This document shows positions 1 through 12,651 of a stretch of 56,316 bases of DNA, piece after piece. Origin of the DNA: Peptococcaceae bacterium (GTDB lineage: Bacteria > Bacillota > UBA994); contig JAGXSS010000077.1 in assembly GCA_018334055.1 (NCBI GenBank), forward strand, positions 1 to 56,316. The letters are read 5' to 3'. Position numbers and translations under genes: made by a program. Each line of letters opens with the position of its first letter. Position 1 is the stretch's first letter. The notes beneath the pieces were generated by a model. That model did not search any database and was not told where the DNA came from. It worked only from the letters and a program-made list of their open reading frames with translations.

Positions 1-112
1 CGCCGTCCCCGCCGAAGAAACCCCGAGCATGCTCCCCTATGCCTTAGCTGGCGGACTCGCCACCGTGGCCCTAGGAGCCGGTCTCATCCTCGTCAAACGC
101 AAGAAGCGCTAA
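1..112 (+). CDS. C-terminal fragment of a membrane-anchored surface protein
   Basis: The reading frame is open from the window edge (first full codon at base 2) and stops at TAA 110-112, giving 36 residues. It shows a Pro/Glu-rich stretch, then about 20 hydrophobic Ala/Gly/Leu residues, then the basic tail VKRKKR. This is the layout of a sortase-type or simple C-terminal membrane anchor. A good LPXTG box is not visible; the nearest sequence is MLPYAL just before the hydrophobic segment. The rest of the protein lies outside the window, so its function cannot be stated. Confidence 0.6.
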   Translation, partial: AVPAEETPSMLPYALAGGLATVALGAGLILVKRKKR

Positions 113-131
113 TTGACCGCTCACTCTCAGT

Positions 132-176
132 ATAACCGAAGGGCTGCCCCAAGCACAGGGGCAGCCCTTTGGTTAT
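132..176. terminator. Bidirectional terminator between convergent genes
   Basis: A 10-bp perfect stem (GGGCTGCCCC 141-150 with 158-167, 7-nt loop) is extended by flanks ATAACCGAA / TTTGGTTAT with one mismatch. It separates the rightward gene ending at 112 from the leftward gene whose stop (173-175) lies inside the hairpin flank. A-rich and T-rich flanks suit termination in both directions. Confidence 0.75.
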
Positions 177-724
177 AGCCCTAGCTCTTCCGCCCGCGGC
201 TGCATAGCCGTGAGGGCGAGAGAGATAAACTCGGCGAGAGAAAGACCGATCTCGCGGCAAGCGGCAATGGTCTCACGGTTCGCTCCGCGCGCAAAGCTCT
301 TCTCGTGGTAACGGTTTAAGACAAATTCGGTATCGATGGCGGCAAGCTTCTTGGTAGGGTGAATGAGAGCTCCGGCGACTATGAGCCCGGTCACGGGGTC
401 ACTACAGTACAGGGCCCTCTCTAACATGCTGTCTCGGGGCAGGCCATGCCATTCATTATGGGCCCGCACGGCGTTCACCACCGAGCTTGGCAACCCATAG
501 TCCGCCAACATCTCAGCCCCCATCAGGCTATGGACCGCGGGTTTATCCGCCGTTAGGTCATAATCGATGTCATGCAGCAGCCCAGTCAAACGCCAAAGGG
601 CGACATCTTCGCCAAAGCGCGCCGCCAAACCACCCATGACCATTTCCACAGCCAGCATGTGCTTTTGCAAATTCTTGTTCTTGACATGTCTCTTTACCAA
701 ATCAAGGGCCGCACTACGCTCCAC
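173..724 (-). CDS. HD-domain hydrolase
   Basis: This is a small cytoplasmic HD-superfamily protein, a predicted metal-dependent phosphohydrolase. With the start used here (183 residues) the metal-binding pattern is visible: His22 in the first helix, His51-Asp52 in GLLHDIDYD, His65, His89 and Asp109 in YCSDPVTGL. I chose the GTG at 724 because GGGGGAG lies 5 nt upstream; a TTG at 742 would add six residues but would place that Shine-Dalgarno sequence inside the gene. It is transcribed alone, leftward, between the hppA region and the terminator at 132-176. The substrate cannot be inferred. Family assignment is secure, specific function is unknown. Confidence 0.85.
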   Translation of the reverse strand: MERSAALDLVKRHVKNKNLQKHMLAVEMVMGGLAARFGEDVALWRLTGLLHDIDYDLTADKPAVHSLMGAEMLADYGLPSSVVNAVRAHNEWHGLPRDSMLERALYCSDPVTGLIVAGALIHPTKKLAAIDTEFVLNRYHEKSFARGANRETIAACREIGLSLAEFISLALTAMQPRAEELGL

Positions 725-822
725 AAAAGCTCCCCCTTTCAAGTAAGAAGGGCGGCTGGCAGCAGTACAACGCTACCAACCGCCCATGAGTGGTTAATAT
801 AGGAAACCGTCCCCGTGGTCGT

Positions 823-2901
823 CTAGACGAATAAAGGAGCGAAAACGAGGGCTACAATGGCCATGAGCTTGATGAGGATATTCATCGAAGGGCCGGAGGT
901 ATCCTTGAAAGGATCGCCCACGGTGTCGCCGACGACTGCGGCTTGGTGAGTCGGAGTACCCTTGCCGCCGTACTTACCGGCCTCGATGTACTTTTTGGCA
1001 TTGTCCCACGCCCCACCGGCATTGGCCATCATGATGGCCATCAGTACCCCCGTGACTAAGGACCCGGCAAGCAAGCCTCCCAGCGCTTCCTTGCCTAGGA
1101 AGAGGCCGGTGGCCAGCGGGGCAATGACGGCGATTAACCCGGGGATGATCATTTCCTTGAGGGCCGCGGAGGTGCTGATATCGACACAACGGGCATAGTC
1201 GGGGCGTCCCGTGCCCTCCATAATTCCAGGAATCTCTTTAAACTGACGGCGCACTTCGCCAATCATTTGGAAAGCGGCGCGACCAACAGCCTGCATGGTC
1301 AAAGCGGCGAAGAGGAAGGGCAGCATACCACCCAAAAACAACCCGATAATGACATCTGAAGATAGAATATTAATGGTTGTGAGCTGCACCACCGTGGCAT
1401 AGGCCGAGAACAAGGCCAACGCCGTGAGCGCGGCCGAGCCAATGGCAAAACCCTTGCCGATGGCGGCGGTGGTGTTACCGACGGCGTCGAGGTTGTCGGT
1501 AATTTTGCGCACAGATTTGTCCAGGCCGGCCATTTCAGCTATGCCGCCGGCGTTATCGGCGATGGGACCATAGGCGTCTACCGCCACCACCATGCCGGTC
1601 GTGGCCAACATGCCCACCGCGGCAATGGCAATGCCCAAGAGTCCGGCGAAATACACGGAGATAGAGATGGCAATGGCGATGACGATTATGGGCGCGGCGG
1701 TGCTGAGCATGCCTACCGCCAGACCGGTAATAATGGTAGTCGCCGGGCCGGTTTGGGCTGCAGCGGCAATGCTCTGTACGGGTTTATTTTCGCCCGAAGT
1801 GTAATACTCGGTGATTTGTCCGATGGCCACGCCAGCGACCAAGCCGGCCACCATAGCGTAGAAAACGCCAATATCTACATTTAGAAAGCGAATCATCGCG
1901 AAAGCGCCGGCCACAGTAAGGGCCCCGGCTACGTAGGTGCCGTTGCTTAGGGCGCGTTGCACATTCACACCCTCGCGGGCGGTGACAAAGCGCGAGCCAA
2001 TGATCGAGGCGATGATGCCAATGCCGGCTAAGAGCAAAGGCACTAAGACAGCATGCCAGGGGTTGTCCCGGAGAGGATTAGTCGCTAGGGGGACGATGCC
2101 TATGGCCATAGCCGCAACTATTGAGCCGACGTAGGATTCAAAGAGATCGGCACCCATGCCCGCCACGTCACCGACATTGTCGCCGACATTGTCCGCGATG
2201 ACGGCGGGGTTTCTCGGGTCGTCTTCGGGAATGCCCGCTTCGACTTTACCTACTAAGTCAGCACCGACATCGGCGGCCTTGGTGTAGATACCGCCGCCCA
2301 CACGCGCAAAGAGGGCAATGGAGCTCGCGCCCAAGGCAAAACCATTGACCATGGAGAGTAGCACGGTGAACGCACCGGTGGGGCTGGCGTCAATGGCCGC
2401 GCAAGCGGGACAATGCGCCAAGGGGTCAAGGATGACCATGCCGGCATGCACGATGCGAAATGCTATAAAGAGAACGCTGATACCGATTAACCCGAGTCCG
2501 ACCACCGACATGCCCATGACGGCACCGCCGGAGAAGGCCACGGAAAGGGCTTTATTCTGCCCATGCTGGGCGGCGGCGGCGGTGCGCACATTGGCTTTCG
2601 TGGCCACCGTCATGCCAATGTATCCGGCAAGCATCGAGCTTACCGCGCCATAGAGGAAGGCTACAGCCGTGGATAGATTGATTTGCCAGGCAATAGCGAT
2701 AAACAATACCAAAACAAATATAGCCAAACTCTTGTATTCTCGGCGTAAAAAAGCCATCGCACCCTCTTGAATGGCCTGGGCTATTTCTTTCATGCGTGAA
2801 TTTCCGGCATCTTGGCGCGTAACTTGATCTGCCAAAAACCACGCAAACAACAGCGCCAGCACGCCCGCCGCGGGAGCTGACCAGAGTAACAACTCTTCCA
2901 T
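823..2901 (-). CDS. hppA: Membrane-bound ion-translocating pyrophosphatase
   Basis: This integral membrane enzyme (692 residues, normal length, about 16 membrane segments) hydrolyses pyrophosphate and pumps H+ or Na+. The pyrophosphate/Mg site is present as [11 protein letters not shown] (residues 211-221) and DNVGDNVGD (237-245), with a second acidic cluster near the C-terminus ([12 protein letters not shown]). GNTTAA at 475-480 has Ala rather than Lys at the diagnostic position, which in this family marks the K+-dependent subclass; many of those pump Na+, but the ion cannot be settled by eye. GGAGGT precedes the ATG. A hairpin at 2943-2967 separates it from secG, so it probably has its own promoter. 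It likely conserves energy from pyrophosphate made in biosynthesis. Confidence 0.97.
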   Translation of the reverse strand: MEELLLWSAPAAGVLALLFAWFLADQVTRQDAGNSRMKEIAQAIQEGAMAFLRREYKSLAIFVLVLFIAIAWQINLSTAVAFLYGAVSSMLAGYIGMTVATKANVRTAAAAQHGQNKALSVAFSGGAVMGMSVVGLGLIGISVLFIAFRIVHAGMVILDPLAHCPACAAIDASPTGAFTVLLSMVNGFALGASSIALFARVGGGIYTKAADVGADLVGKVEAGIPEDDPRNPAVIADNVGDNVGDVAGMGADLFESYVGSIVAAMAIGIVPLATNPLRDNPWHAVLVPLLLAGIGIIASIIGSRFVTAREGVNVQRALSNGTYVAGALTVAGAFAMIRFLNVDIGVFYAMVAGLVAGVAIGQITEYYTSGENKPVQSIAAAAQTGPATTIITGLAVGMLSTAAPIIVIAIAISISVYFAGLLGIAIAAVGMLATTGMVVAVDAYGPIADNAGGIAEMAGLDKSVRKITDNLDAVGNTTAAIGKGFAIGSAALTALALFSAYATVVQLTTINILSSDVIIGLFLGGMLPFLFAALTMQAVGRAAFQMIGEVRRQFKEIPGIMEGTGRPDYARCVDISTSAALKEMIIPGLIAVIAPLATGLFLGKEALGGLLAGSLVTGVLMAIMMANAGGAWDNAKKYIEAGKYGGKGTPTHQAAVVGDTVGDPFKDTSGPSMNILIKLMAIVALVFAPLFV

Positions 2902-2942
2902 ATCTCTACCTCCTGTTCTAACTGCAACCCTAACTACAAGAA

Positions 2943-2967
2943 GGGCAGCCGCGACTGCGCGCTGCCC
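2943..2967 (-). terminator. Terminator of the glycolytic operon after secG
   Basis: GGGCAGC pairs with GCTGCCC, and GCG/CGC continue the stem after a one-base bulge; on the minus strand it is followed by TTCTTGT. It lies 9 bp beyond the secG stop and before the hppA ribosome binding site. Confidence 0.65.
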
Positions 2968-2975
2968 TCATACCC

Positions 2976-3197
2976 TTATTGCACTACGGCGATAGTTAAC
3001 GAAATCACCATAAACGCAATGCCCAGCCCAATGGTCAGCTTATTAAAGAATGCATCCATGTTCTTCTTACGCCCAAATAGTGTTTCCGCCCCACCAGCTA
3101 TAGCGCCTAGACCAGCGGCGCGGCCGCTCTGCATGACTATCGAGACGATAACGCCGACAGCGATTAGGCCTTGTATTATCTTTAGAACGATGAGCAA
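2976..3197 (-). CDS. secG: Preprotein translocase subunit SecG
   Basis: This small SecYEG subunit has two hydrophobic segments flanking the conserved loop MQSGRAAGLGAIAGGAE and a short basic stretch (GRKKN). It assists protein export at the membrane. I chose the TTG at 3197 (73 residues) because a run of G followed by AG ends 6 nt upstream; the frame also allows GTG 3218 or ATG 3215 (80 or 79 residues), but these lack a Shine-Dalgarno and would place the G-run inside the gene. It is the last gene of the gapA-pgk-tpiA-gpmI-eno run, an arrangement seen in other Bacillota. Confidence 0.9.
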   Translation of the reverse strand: MLIVLKIIQGLIAVGVIVSIVMQSGRAAGLGAIAGGAETLFGRKKNMDAFFNKLTIGLGIAFMVISLTIAVVQ

Positions 3198-3272
3198 CTT
3201 GCTCTCCCCCCCCATCACATAAACTCAACTGATTCTAGCACAGCCCACCTTGCTTGACAACCAAAGCCGAGA

Positions 3273-6074
<2,802 letters not shown>

Positions 6075-6082
<8 letters not shown>

Positions 6083-6833
6083 AGGTCTTGCTCCCCGCAA
6101 GGCTGGCAATTTGGGCGAAGCTTTCGCCCTTTAAGCTCACCCCGCCAGCGAGAACTCCGCCAACAAACTCCGCTGCCAAGAAACCAGCCGCATTCTCGGG
6201 GGTGACGCTCCCACCATAGAGCAGTCGCACTTGCCCCGCCGGCACCTTGTTACGTGCCAGTTGGTAGATTGCCCTGAGCATTGATGAAGCCTGCAAAGGG
6301 GTTGCAGCCTGCCCTGTACCGATGGCCCAGATCGGCTCATAGGCGATGGCAATTTCTTTGACCTCTCCCTCAAGGAGGGACAACCCCGCCATAAGCTGGG
6401 CGAGGACATAGTCTTCGCCCCGATTAGCACGGCGCGTGGCGAGTTCCTCCCCTACGCAGAGCACTGGGGTCAGACCATGCCTCACTGTGGCCGCCACTTT
6501 TTTAGCGACAGAGGCATCGTTTTCGCCAAAATACTGCCGCCGCTCCGAGTGCCCCACGAGGACATACTGACAACCGAATTCTTTAAGCATGGGCAGAGAA
6601 ACCTCGCCGGTGTAAGCGCCGCTGTCCTCGTGGTACACATCTTGCGCGCCGAGTTTGATCTCGGTTGCGGCAAGCAAGCTGCCGACATGAGATAACAGGG
6701 TAAATGGCGGGCAAATGCACAAATCCACCTCGCCTTGCGCATCTGGTGCACTCCGGATGCTCCGGATGAGTGCTTCGCTCCCTTTGAGCGAGCCGTTCAT
6801 TTTCCAGTTGCCGATAATTAAAGGCCGGCCCAA
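6075..6833 (-). CDS. tpiA: Triosephosphate isomerase
   Basis: This enzyme interconverts dihydroxyacetone phosphate and glyceraldehyde 3-phosphate. The TIM barrel is complete (252 residues) with GNWKMN near the N-terminus (substrate Lys), the catalytic His region HSERRQYFGE, the catalytic Glu in AYEPIWAIGTG and the phosphate loop YGGSV. I chose TTG 6833 because GAGGTG lies 6 nt upstream and because the protein then begins LGRPLIIGNWKMN, matching the family start; an upstream TTG at 6851 would overlap pgk by 17 bp. Confidence 0.96.
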
Positions 6834-6834
6834 A

Positions 6835-8034
6835 TTATTCACCTCGGCCAACCCTTTCGGTCAGGGCGGCCACGCCAGGCAACACCTTACCCTCAAGAAA
6901 CTCGAGCGATGCGCCGCCACCGGTGGAGATATGAGTCATTTTTTCTGCCAGCCCCGCCTGTTCGACGGCCGCGGCACTGTCGCCCCCACCTACAACCGTA
7001 ACCGCGCCGGAGCCAGCCAATGCCTCCGCAACATCGAAGGTGCCCACCGCAAAAGCGGGGTTCTCAAAAACCCCCATGGGGCCATTCCACAGTACCAAGC
7101 GGGCAGCAAGAACGACCTTGGCAAATTGCTCAGCGGATCTTGGGCCAATATCCACAATCATCTTGTCCGGCGGTATATCCGCTACCGCGACAATAGTCCC
7201 GGAATCATCAGAGATTGCATCGGCGACCACTACGTCCTCGGGCAAGTAAATGCTGATATGCGCCCTCTCCGCCATATCCAAGAGCTCCGAAGCCAGCTCC
7301 AAGCGCTCCGGCTCTACTAAGGACTTGCCGATTTCGTACCCCTTGGCCTTAAGGAAGGTGTTGGCCATGCCGCCCCCGATAATGAGGCTATCGACGCGAG
7401 TGAGTAGCTGCTCGATGACCTTTATTTTGTCGGAGACCTTGGCCCCACCCAAGATGGCAAGGAAGGGGCGCCGCGGATTTTCTAGCACGCCGCCAAGAAA
7501 ATCAAGTTCCTTTTGCATGAGTAGGCCTGCCACCGCAGGTTTGAGAAACTGCGTGACGCCGGACACCGAAGCGTGGGCGCGATGGGCGGCCCCGAAAGCG
7601 TCGTTAACGTAGAGCTCGGCAAGCTTGGCTAGCTCGGCCGCAAAAGCAAGGTCATTCTTTTCTTCTTGGGCGTGAAAGCGCAAATTCTCAAGGAGCACCA
7701 CCTCGCCATCGGCCAAGCGCAGGGTGGCAGCCAGCACCTCCTCACCAATGCAGTCGGGGAGGAGGCGCACCTCCTGCCCAAGTAGCGACGAGAGGCGAGC
7801 TGCGACCGGGGCCAGACTGTAACGCAGGTCCCGCTTGCCGCTGGGCCGGCCAAAGTGGCTCGCCAAAACGACCTTCGCCTTTTTCTCGCACAAGTGCAGA
7901 ATGGTCGGCAGCGCCGCCCTAATGCGGGTGTCGTCGGTAATCCGCCCCATTTCGTCCAAGGGCACATTAAAGTCGACCCGCACCAAGACGCGTTTGCCGG
8001 CAACGGCAATATCTTTAATGCTGAGTTTAGCCAT
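6835..8034 (-). CDS. pgk: Phosphoglycerate kinase
   Basis: This enzyme transfers phosphate from 1,3-bisphosphoglycerate to ADP. The 399-residue protein is full length, with the N-terminal substrate region RVDFNVPLD, the arginine-rich site [15 protein letters not shown] and the nucleotide-binding GGGDSAAA near the C-terminus. The ATG at 8034 gives the standard MAKLSIKDI start; 23 extra in-frame residues upstream overlap gapA and are not credible. It starts 2 nt after the gapA stop, with only a weak Shine-Dalgarno (CAGGT), so it probably relies on coupling to gapA. Confidence 0.98.
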   Translation of the reverse strand: MAKLSIKDIAVAGKRVLVRVDFNVPLDEMGRITDDTRIRAALPTILHLCEKKAKVVLASHFGRPSGKRDLRYSLAPVAARLSSLLGQEVRLLPDCIGEEVLAATLRLADGEVVLLENLRFHAQEEKNDLAFAAELAKLAELYVNDAFGAAHRAHASVSGVTQFLKPAVAGLLMQKELDFLGGVLENPRRPFLAILGGAKVSDKIKVIEQLLTRVDSLIIGGGMANTFLKAKGYEIGKSLVEPERLELASELLDMAERAHISIYLPEDVVVADAISDDSGTIVAVADIPPDKMIVDIGPRSAEQFAKVVLAARLVLWNGPMGVFENPAFAVGTFDVAEALAGSGAVTVVGGGDSAAAVEQAGLAEKMTHISTGGGASLEFLEGKVLPGVAALTERVGRGE

Positions 8035-8036
8035 GA

Positions 8037-9044
8037 CTATACCTGTGCATAGTGGTCGGCGATGAGGGACAATACATCGACCATACGGCAGGAGAAACCC
8101 CATTCATTGTCATACCAAGCGCATACCTTGGCCATGTTCTCGCCGATAACCATGGTTAGGGCTAGGTCGATGATGGAGGAACGAGGGTCCCCCACATAGT
8201 CAACCGAAACTAATGGTTCATCGCTAACTCCGAGGATGCCCTTCATGGGTCCATCGGCGGCGGCCCTAAAGGCAGCGTTAATCTGCTCGGCGGTCGCCGG
8301 CCTCGCCAGTTCCACGGTCAAATCTACCACGGACACGGTGGTGGTGGGCACACGCAAGGCAAAACCATTGAGTTTGCCCTTGAGCTCCGGCAGAACGAGC
8401 CCTATGGCCTTCGCCGCGCCGGTGGTGGAGGGGATGATAGACTGACTGGCAGTGCGGGCGCGACGCAAATCAGGGTGGATCTGATCGAGAATGCTTTGGT
8501 CGTTGGTGAAGGCATGGATCGTGTTCATAAGACCCTTGACGATACCAAATTCATCGCTCAGCACCTTGGCCATGGGGCCGAGACCATTGGTCGTACAAGA
8601 GGCATTCGAAATAATATGGTGTTTGGCATGATCATACTTGTCCTGGTTGCAGCCGAGGACCAAAGTTAGGTCTTCGCCGGTAGCGGGAGAACTAATGAGC
8701 ACTTTCTTTGCTCCCGCTGTGATGTGTTTGCCGGCGGTGTCACGCTCTTTGAATTTACCGCTACACTCTACGACCACATCGACCGCCATTTCACCCCAGG
8801 GCAAACGCAGAGGGTCTTTCTCGGCAAACACCTTGATGAAACGACCATCGACCACAATGCCGCCCTCGCCAAGGGAGACCTCCGCGTCAAAACGGCCATA
8901 GTTAGAGTCATACTTGAGTAAGTGAGCCAGCCCTTTAGCGTCGGCTAAGTCGTTGATGGCTACAATCTCTAGGTCGCTCCGTTGGTGAGCTATGCGAAAT
9001 ACCTGACGTCCGATCCGCCCAAACCCATTGATGGCTATTTTCAT
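8037..9044 (-). CDS. gapA: Glyceraldehyde-3-phosphate dehydrogenase, NAD-dependent
   Basis: This enzyme oxidises glyceraldehyde 3-phosphate to 1,3-bisphosphoglycerate. The 335-residue protein has the NAD-binding GFGRIGR at the N-terminus, an Asp after the second beta strand (AINDLAD) that favours NAD over NADP, the catalytic Cys in SNASCTTN and the C-terminal WYDNEWG. The residue after SCTTN is Gly rather than the common Cys, which is not catalytic. AAGGAGGG precedes the ATG. It is the first gene of the operon and lies directly behind a good sigma-A promoter. No cggR-type regulator is present next to it. Confidence 0.98.
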   Translation of the reverse strand: MKIAINGFGRIGRQVFRIAHQRSDLEIVAINDLADAKGLAHLLKYDSNYGRFDAEVSLGEGGIVVDGRFIKVFAEKDPLRLPWGEMAVDVVVECSGKFKERDTAGKHITAGAKKVLISSPATGEDLTLVLGCNQDKYDHAKHHIISNASCTTNGLGPMAKVLSDEFGIVKGLMNTIHAFTNDQSILDQIHPDLRRARTASQSIIPSTTGAAKAIGLVLPELKGKLNGFALRVPTTTVSVVDLTVELARPATAEQINAAFRAAADGPMKGILGVSDEPLVSVDYVGDPRSSIIDLALTMVIGENMAKVCAWYDNEWGFSCRMVDVLSLIADHYAQV

Positions 9045-9085
9045 AGGTACCCTCCTTGTGCTCTAGGCCTAAGCCAATTTGTTAC

Positions 9086-9114
9086 ATTATAACATTGAAG
9101 TCCTCGCGCTGAAA
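9086..9114 (-). promoter_or_regulatory. Sigma-A promoter of the gapA operon
   Basis: On the minus strand, -35 TTTCAG (9109-9114) and a consensus -10 TATAAT (9086-9091) are separated by exactly 17 bp. The -10 lies about 40 nt upstream of the gapA ATG. No other good promoter is visible before gapA. Confidence 0.7.
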
Positions 9115-9283
9115 GCCCAACAACCGCAACCTCGCCGCTCGCTCGGCAGGACAAAGGCCTTGCCGCAGCGAAAACTAAAAAACACTGACGTTAATCTTTT
9201 GTACCACAAAGTGACGAGGGACACAACCGTGATACGTCTGCTTTAACCCTTGGCCCGTGTGGGTTGTTGCGGCTGATTATGGA

Positions 9284-9304
9284 CAACGCACCGGTGGTGC
9301 GTTG
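9284..9304. promoter_or_regulatory. Perfect 9-bp inverted repeat upstream of pepF
   Basis: CAACGCACC and GGTGCGTTG flank a 3-nt centre (GGT) in the 325-bp divergent gapA/pepF intergenic region. No T-run follows, so it is not an evident terminator; it may be an operator or a leader hairpin for pepF. Apart from this and the gapA promoter I see nothing else definite in 9045-9369. Confidence 0.4.
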
Positions 9305-9369
9305 CTGCGGCGAGGAGTGATGGGCGTTGCGACGGCGTTAACATCATCGATAAAAGAGGAGGCAAGAAC

Positions 9370-11166
9370 ATGGCGAAACGTCTCACCCGCGAAGAAGTTC
9401 CAGTGGAACAAACGTGGAACATCGGTGATATTTTTCCGAGTCTAGAGGAATGGGAAGCAGCGCTCACAGCACTGCCTGAGCATACTGCTCGAGTGACCAA
9501 GTTTAAAGGGCAACTCGACCAGGGGCCGCAGGAATTGCTGCACTGTCTGGATGCCCTGGAAGCCCTGCAAATTCGTGCCGCAAGGGTGATGGCCTATGCC
9601 TCGCTCAATCAGTCTGGCGATGGCACGAACCCGCAGCACACGGCCAACGCCAGCCGTGCCGCTTCAATGTCGGCCTTCATGCAAGCCGAGACCAGTTTTG
9701 TGCAGTCTGAAGCCCTCGCGCTACCCGAAGGTACCCTACCAAGCTACCTCGCCGCCGAGCCTGCTCTCGCGCCCTACCAATACACCCTTGAGAAGTGGAT
9801 AGCGAGCAAACCCCACCTTTTAAGTCCGGAATCAGAAATGGTTCTGGCCGCTTTAAGCGAAGTGTTAGATACCCCCGTCAATATCTATGAGCGCTCTCGC
9901 ACCGCCGACATGGCCTTTTCACCGGTGACGAACAGCAAGGGAGAGCCTTTACCCATGGCTTTTGCGCGCTACGACGGGGATGCCGACCTTGTGCTCGGTC
10001 GGAACGCCTACCACGAATTTACTAAGAGCCTTAAATCTTATCACCAAACCTATGGCACGGCTTGGGGGGCCGAGGTCAAGAAGAATGTGGTTTTAGGTAG
10101 GCTGCGCCGGTATGATAGTGCCATCCACATGTTGCTCGACCGCCAGGAAGTCACTGCCGATATCTATCACAACATTCATGATGTAATCTTGGCCGAGCTG
10201 GCGCCGCATATGCGTAGGTACGCCAGACTGCGAAAGCGGGTGCTCGGCTTAGACCAAATGTTCTACTGCGACCTTGAAGTCCCGCTTGACCCCACCTTCA
10301 GCCCTTCCACCACCTATGGTGAGGCCAAGGAGCTACTGCTGGCGGCGCTTGCCGTGCTCGGGCCCGAATATAGCGCCATCATGGAGAGCGGCCTGCAAAA
10401 TCGCTGGGTGGACCGCGCCGACAATATTGGTAAACGCACCGGGGCTTTTTGCAACTCGGTTTACGGCGTACACCCCTATATCAGCATGAGTTGGACCAAC
10501 CGTATGCGCAATGCCCTGACCTTGGCCCACGAATTGGGGCACGCCGGTCAAGGGGTGTTGGCACAGCGCTATCAACGACTCGCCAACACTAGGCCGACCA
10601 TGTTTTTTATTGAAGCCCCCTCAACCATGAATGAGATCCTCGTCGCGGACTATATTCTCTCCCAGAGCAAGGACACCCGCATGCGGCGCTGGGTCATCAT
10701 GCAGCTACTTATGACCTACCACCACAACTTTGTGCGCCACTTAATCGAAGGCGAACTGCAGCGGCGGACTTATGCCTTGGCCGAACAAGGCCAGCCGATT
10801 ACCGCTAATGTTTTAGATGAGGTTCAGGGCGCCATTCTCGAGGAGTTCTGGGGTGGTGAGGTGCAAATCGACGAGGGCGCGCGGCGTGTATGGATGCGCC
10901 AGGCCCACTATTACCGCGGCCTGTACCCCTATAGCTACGCTGCGGGGCTCACGATTGGCACCGCGGTTGCCAAGGCCATTCGCGAGCAGGGACCTGAGGC
11001 TGCCAAGACTTGGGTGGAAGTGCTTAAAGCCGGTGGCACCAAGAAACCGTTAGAACTGGGAAGGATGGCGGGCGTGGATATGCAGAGTCCCCTGCCCATC
11101 CGCGAGGCGGTCGCCTATGTTGGGTCTTTGGTGGACGAGGTAGTGACTAGCTTCGACCAGGAATAG
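9370..11166 (+). CDS. pepF: Oligoendopeptidase F (M3 family)
   Basis: This cytoplasmic zinc metallopeptidase cleaves short peptides. The 598-residue protein has the expected length and the HEXXH zinc motif HELGH at residues 387-391, with the third ligand Glu in the downstream helix (IEAPSTMNE). The ATG is preceded by GAGGAGG. The gene is 12 bp upstream of abfD, so pepF-abfD-CoA-transferase may be one transcript, which would link peptide breakdown to amino-acid or 4-hydroxybutyrate fermentation; that link is inference. Confidence 0.95.
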   Translation: MAKRLTREEVPVEQTWNIGDIFPSLEEWEAALTALPEHTARVTKFKGQLDQGPQELLHCLDALEALQIRAARVMAYASLNQSGDGTNPQHTANASRAASMSAFMQAETSFVQSEALALPEGTLPSYLAAEPALAPYQYTLEKWIASKPHLLSPESEMVLAALSEVLDTPVNIYERSRTADMAFSPVTNSKGEPLPMAFARYDGDADLVLGRNAYHEFTKSLKSYHQTYGTAWGAEVKKNVVLGRLRRYDSAIHMLLDRQEVTADIYHNIHDVILAELAPHMRRYARLRKRVLGLDQMFYCDLEVPLDPTFSPSTTYGEAKELLLAALAVLGPEYSAIMESGLQNRWVDRADNIGKRTGAFCNSVYGVHPYISMSWTNRMRNALTLAHELGHAGQGVLAQRYQRLANTRPTMFFIEAPSTMNEILVADYILSQSKDTRMRRWVIMQLLMTYHHNFVRHLIEGELQRRTYALAEQGQPITANVLDEVQGAILEEFWGGEVQIDEGARRVWMRQAHYYRGLYPYSYAAGLTIGTAVAKAIREQGPEAAKTWVEVLKAGGTKKPLELGRMAGVDMQSPLPIREAVAYVGSLVDEVVTSFDQE

Positions 11167-11178
11167 GGGGATGAACCG

Positions 11179-12651
11179 GTGGCGCTCATGACGAGGGATG
11201 AATATATAGCCAGCATGAAAAAGCTCAGGCTCAAGGTTTACCTTCTGGGAGAGCTGATCGAAAACCCAGTCGAACACCCCATCATTCGCCCTTCACTAAA
11301 CTCCGTGGCTGCCACCTATGAATTAGCCGAGCAGGCAGAGTACCAGAGTATTATGACGGCGACCTCTTCTTTGACGGGGGAGAAAATAAATCGCTTCTGC
11401 CACTTGCACCAAGGAACGGACGACCTATTGCAAAAAGTGAAGATGCTCCGCTTGCTCGGCCAAAAAACCGCGGCCTGTTTTCAGCGCTGTGTGGGCTTAG
11501 ATGCCTTTAATGCGCTCTACGCAACCACCTTTGAGCTAGACGCCAAGTATGGCACAGAGTACCACGCGCGGTTTGTGCAGTACCTAAAGTATGTGCAAAA
11601 GCATGACCTGACAGTGAACGGTGCGATGACCGACCCGAAGGGAGATCGCTCCCTAGCACCGCACGCGCAGGAGGACCGCGACCTGTACCTGAGGATAGTC
11701 GAGGAAGGCGAAACCGGCATAGTCGTGCGCGGGGCCAAGGCCCACCAGACTGGGGCGGTCAACTCCCACGAACATTTGGTCATGCCAACCGCGGCCCTAG
11801 GTCAAGAGGATCGCGACTACGCCGTATCTTTCGCCGTGCCCTCGGACAGCCCCGGCATCATCATGATCTACGGTCGCCAGAGCTGTGACACCCGCAAGTT
11901 AGAATGTCAGTCGGGCGTCGACTTAGGCAATGCCCAGTATGGCGGACACGAGGCCTTAGTCATTTTCGACAATGTCTTTGTGCCTTGGGAGCGAGTCTTT
12001 ATGTGCCGTGAGTATGAGTTTGCGGGCATGTTAGTCGAGCGTTTTGCCGGCTACCACCGCCAAAGCTATGGCGGTTGCAAGGTAGGGGTGGGCGATGTGC
12101 TCATTGGCGCCGCTGCTTTAGCCGCCGACTACAACGGAGTCATAAACGCGCGCCACGTTAAGGATAAACTTATCGAAATGACTCATCTCAACGAGACTCT
12201 CTACGCCTGCGGTATAGCCTGCTCGGTCGAGGGGCGACCCACGGCGGCCGGCAATTACTTGGTGGACCTGTTGCTCGCCAATGTCTGCAAGCAAAACATC
12301 ACCCGTTTTCCGTATGAAATTGCCCGTCTGGCCGAGGACTTGGCAGGGGGGCTGATGGTGACCATGCCCGGGGAGCAGGACCTGAGAAGCCCCGAAATCG
12401 GCCACTGGGTGGATAAGTACCTGCGCGGCCGCTCCGGCATCAGTACCGAAGACCGCATGCGTGTTCTCAGGCTCATCGAAAATATCACTCTGGGCGGCGG
12501 CGCAGTGGGTTACCGCACCGAGTCCATGCACGGAGCCGGCTCCCCCGAGGCGCAGCGCATCATGATAGCGCGCCAAGGAAACCTAGAATTTAAGAAAGCT
12601 TTGGCGCGAAAGATCGCCCAAGTAGAAGCAACCATAGATGGAGGGGCATGA
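11179..12651 (+). CDS. abfD: 4-hydroxybutyryl-CoA dehydratase / vinylacetyl-CoA isomerase
   Basis: This FAD and [4Fe-4S] enzyme dehydrates 4-hydroxybutyryl-CoA to crotonyl-CoA and isomerises vinylacetyl-CoA. The 490-residue protein resembles the Clostridium aminobutyricum enzyme along its whole length as I recall it. All four cluster ligands are present: Cys100, Cys104 (CFQRC), His293 and Cys300 (YHRQSYGGC). Related 4-hydroxyphenylacetate monooxygenases lack this set. The GTG at 11179 follows GGGGGA by about 7 nt; an ATG at 11188 is the alternative. The stop overlaps the following CoA-transferase start. It suggests fermentation through 4-hydroxybutyrate (from succinate, GABA or related compounds) to crotonyl-CoA and butyrate or acetate. 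Confidence 0.93.
   Translation: MALMTRDEYIASMKKLRLKVYLLGELIENPVEHPIIRPSLNSVAATYELAEQAEYQSIMTATSSLTGEKINRFCHLHQGTDDLLQKVKMLRLLGQKTAACFQRCVGLDAFNALYATTFELDAKYGTEYHARFVQYLKYVQKHDLTVNGAMTDPKGDRSLAPHAQEDRDLYLRIVEEGETGIVVRGAKAHQTGAVNSHEHLVMPTAALGQEDRDYAVSFAVPSDSPGIIMIYGRQSCDTRKLECQSGVDLGNAQYGGHEALVIFDNVFVPWERVFMCREYEFAGMLVERFAGYHRQSYGGCKVGVGDVLIGAAALAADYNGVINARHVKDKLIEMTHLNETLYACGIACSVEGRPTAAGNYLVDLLLANVCKQNITRFPYEIARLAEDLAGGLMVTMPGEQDLRSPEIGHWVDKYLRGRSGISTEDRMRVLRLIENITLGGGAVGYRTESMHGAGSPEAQRIMIARQGNLEFKKALARKIAQVEATIDGGA

Noticed and set aside
2318-2653. Opposite-strand frames inside hppA and other large genes
   Set aside because: They are shadow frames caused by GC-rich codon use, without ribosome sites or homology.
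3219-3272. Possible tRNA or small RNA between eno and secG
   Set aside because: In some Bacillota a tRNA lies near secG; no cloverleaf can be formed in this 54-bp interval.
9327-9356. Possible promoter TTGCGA-18-TAAAAG for pepF
   Set aside because: The -10 would run into the ribosome binding site, so transcription would start too close to the ATG.
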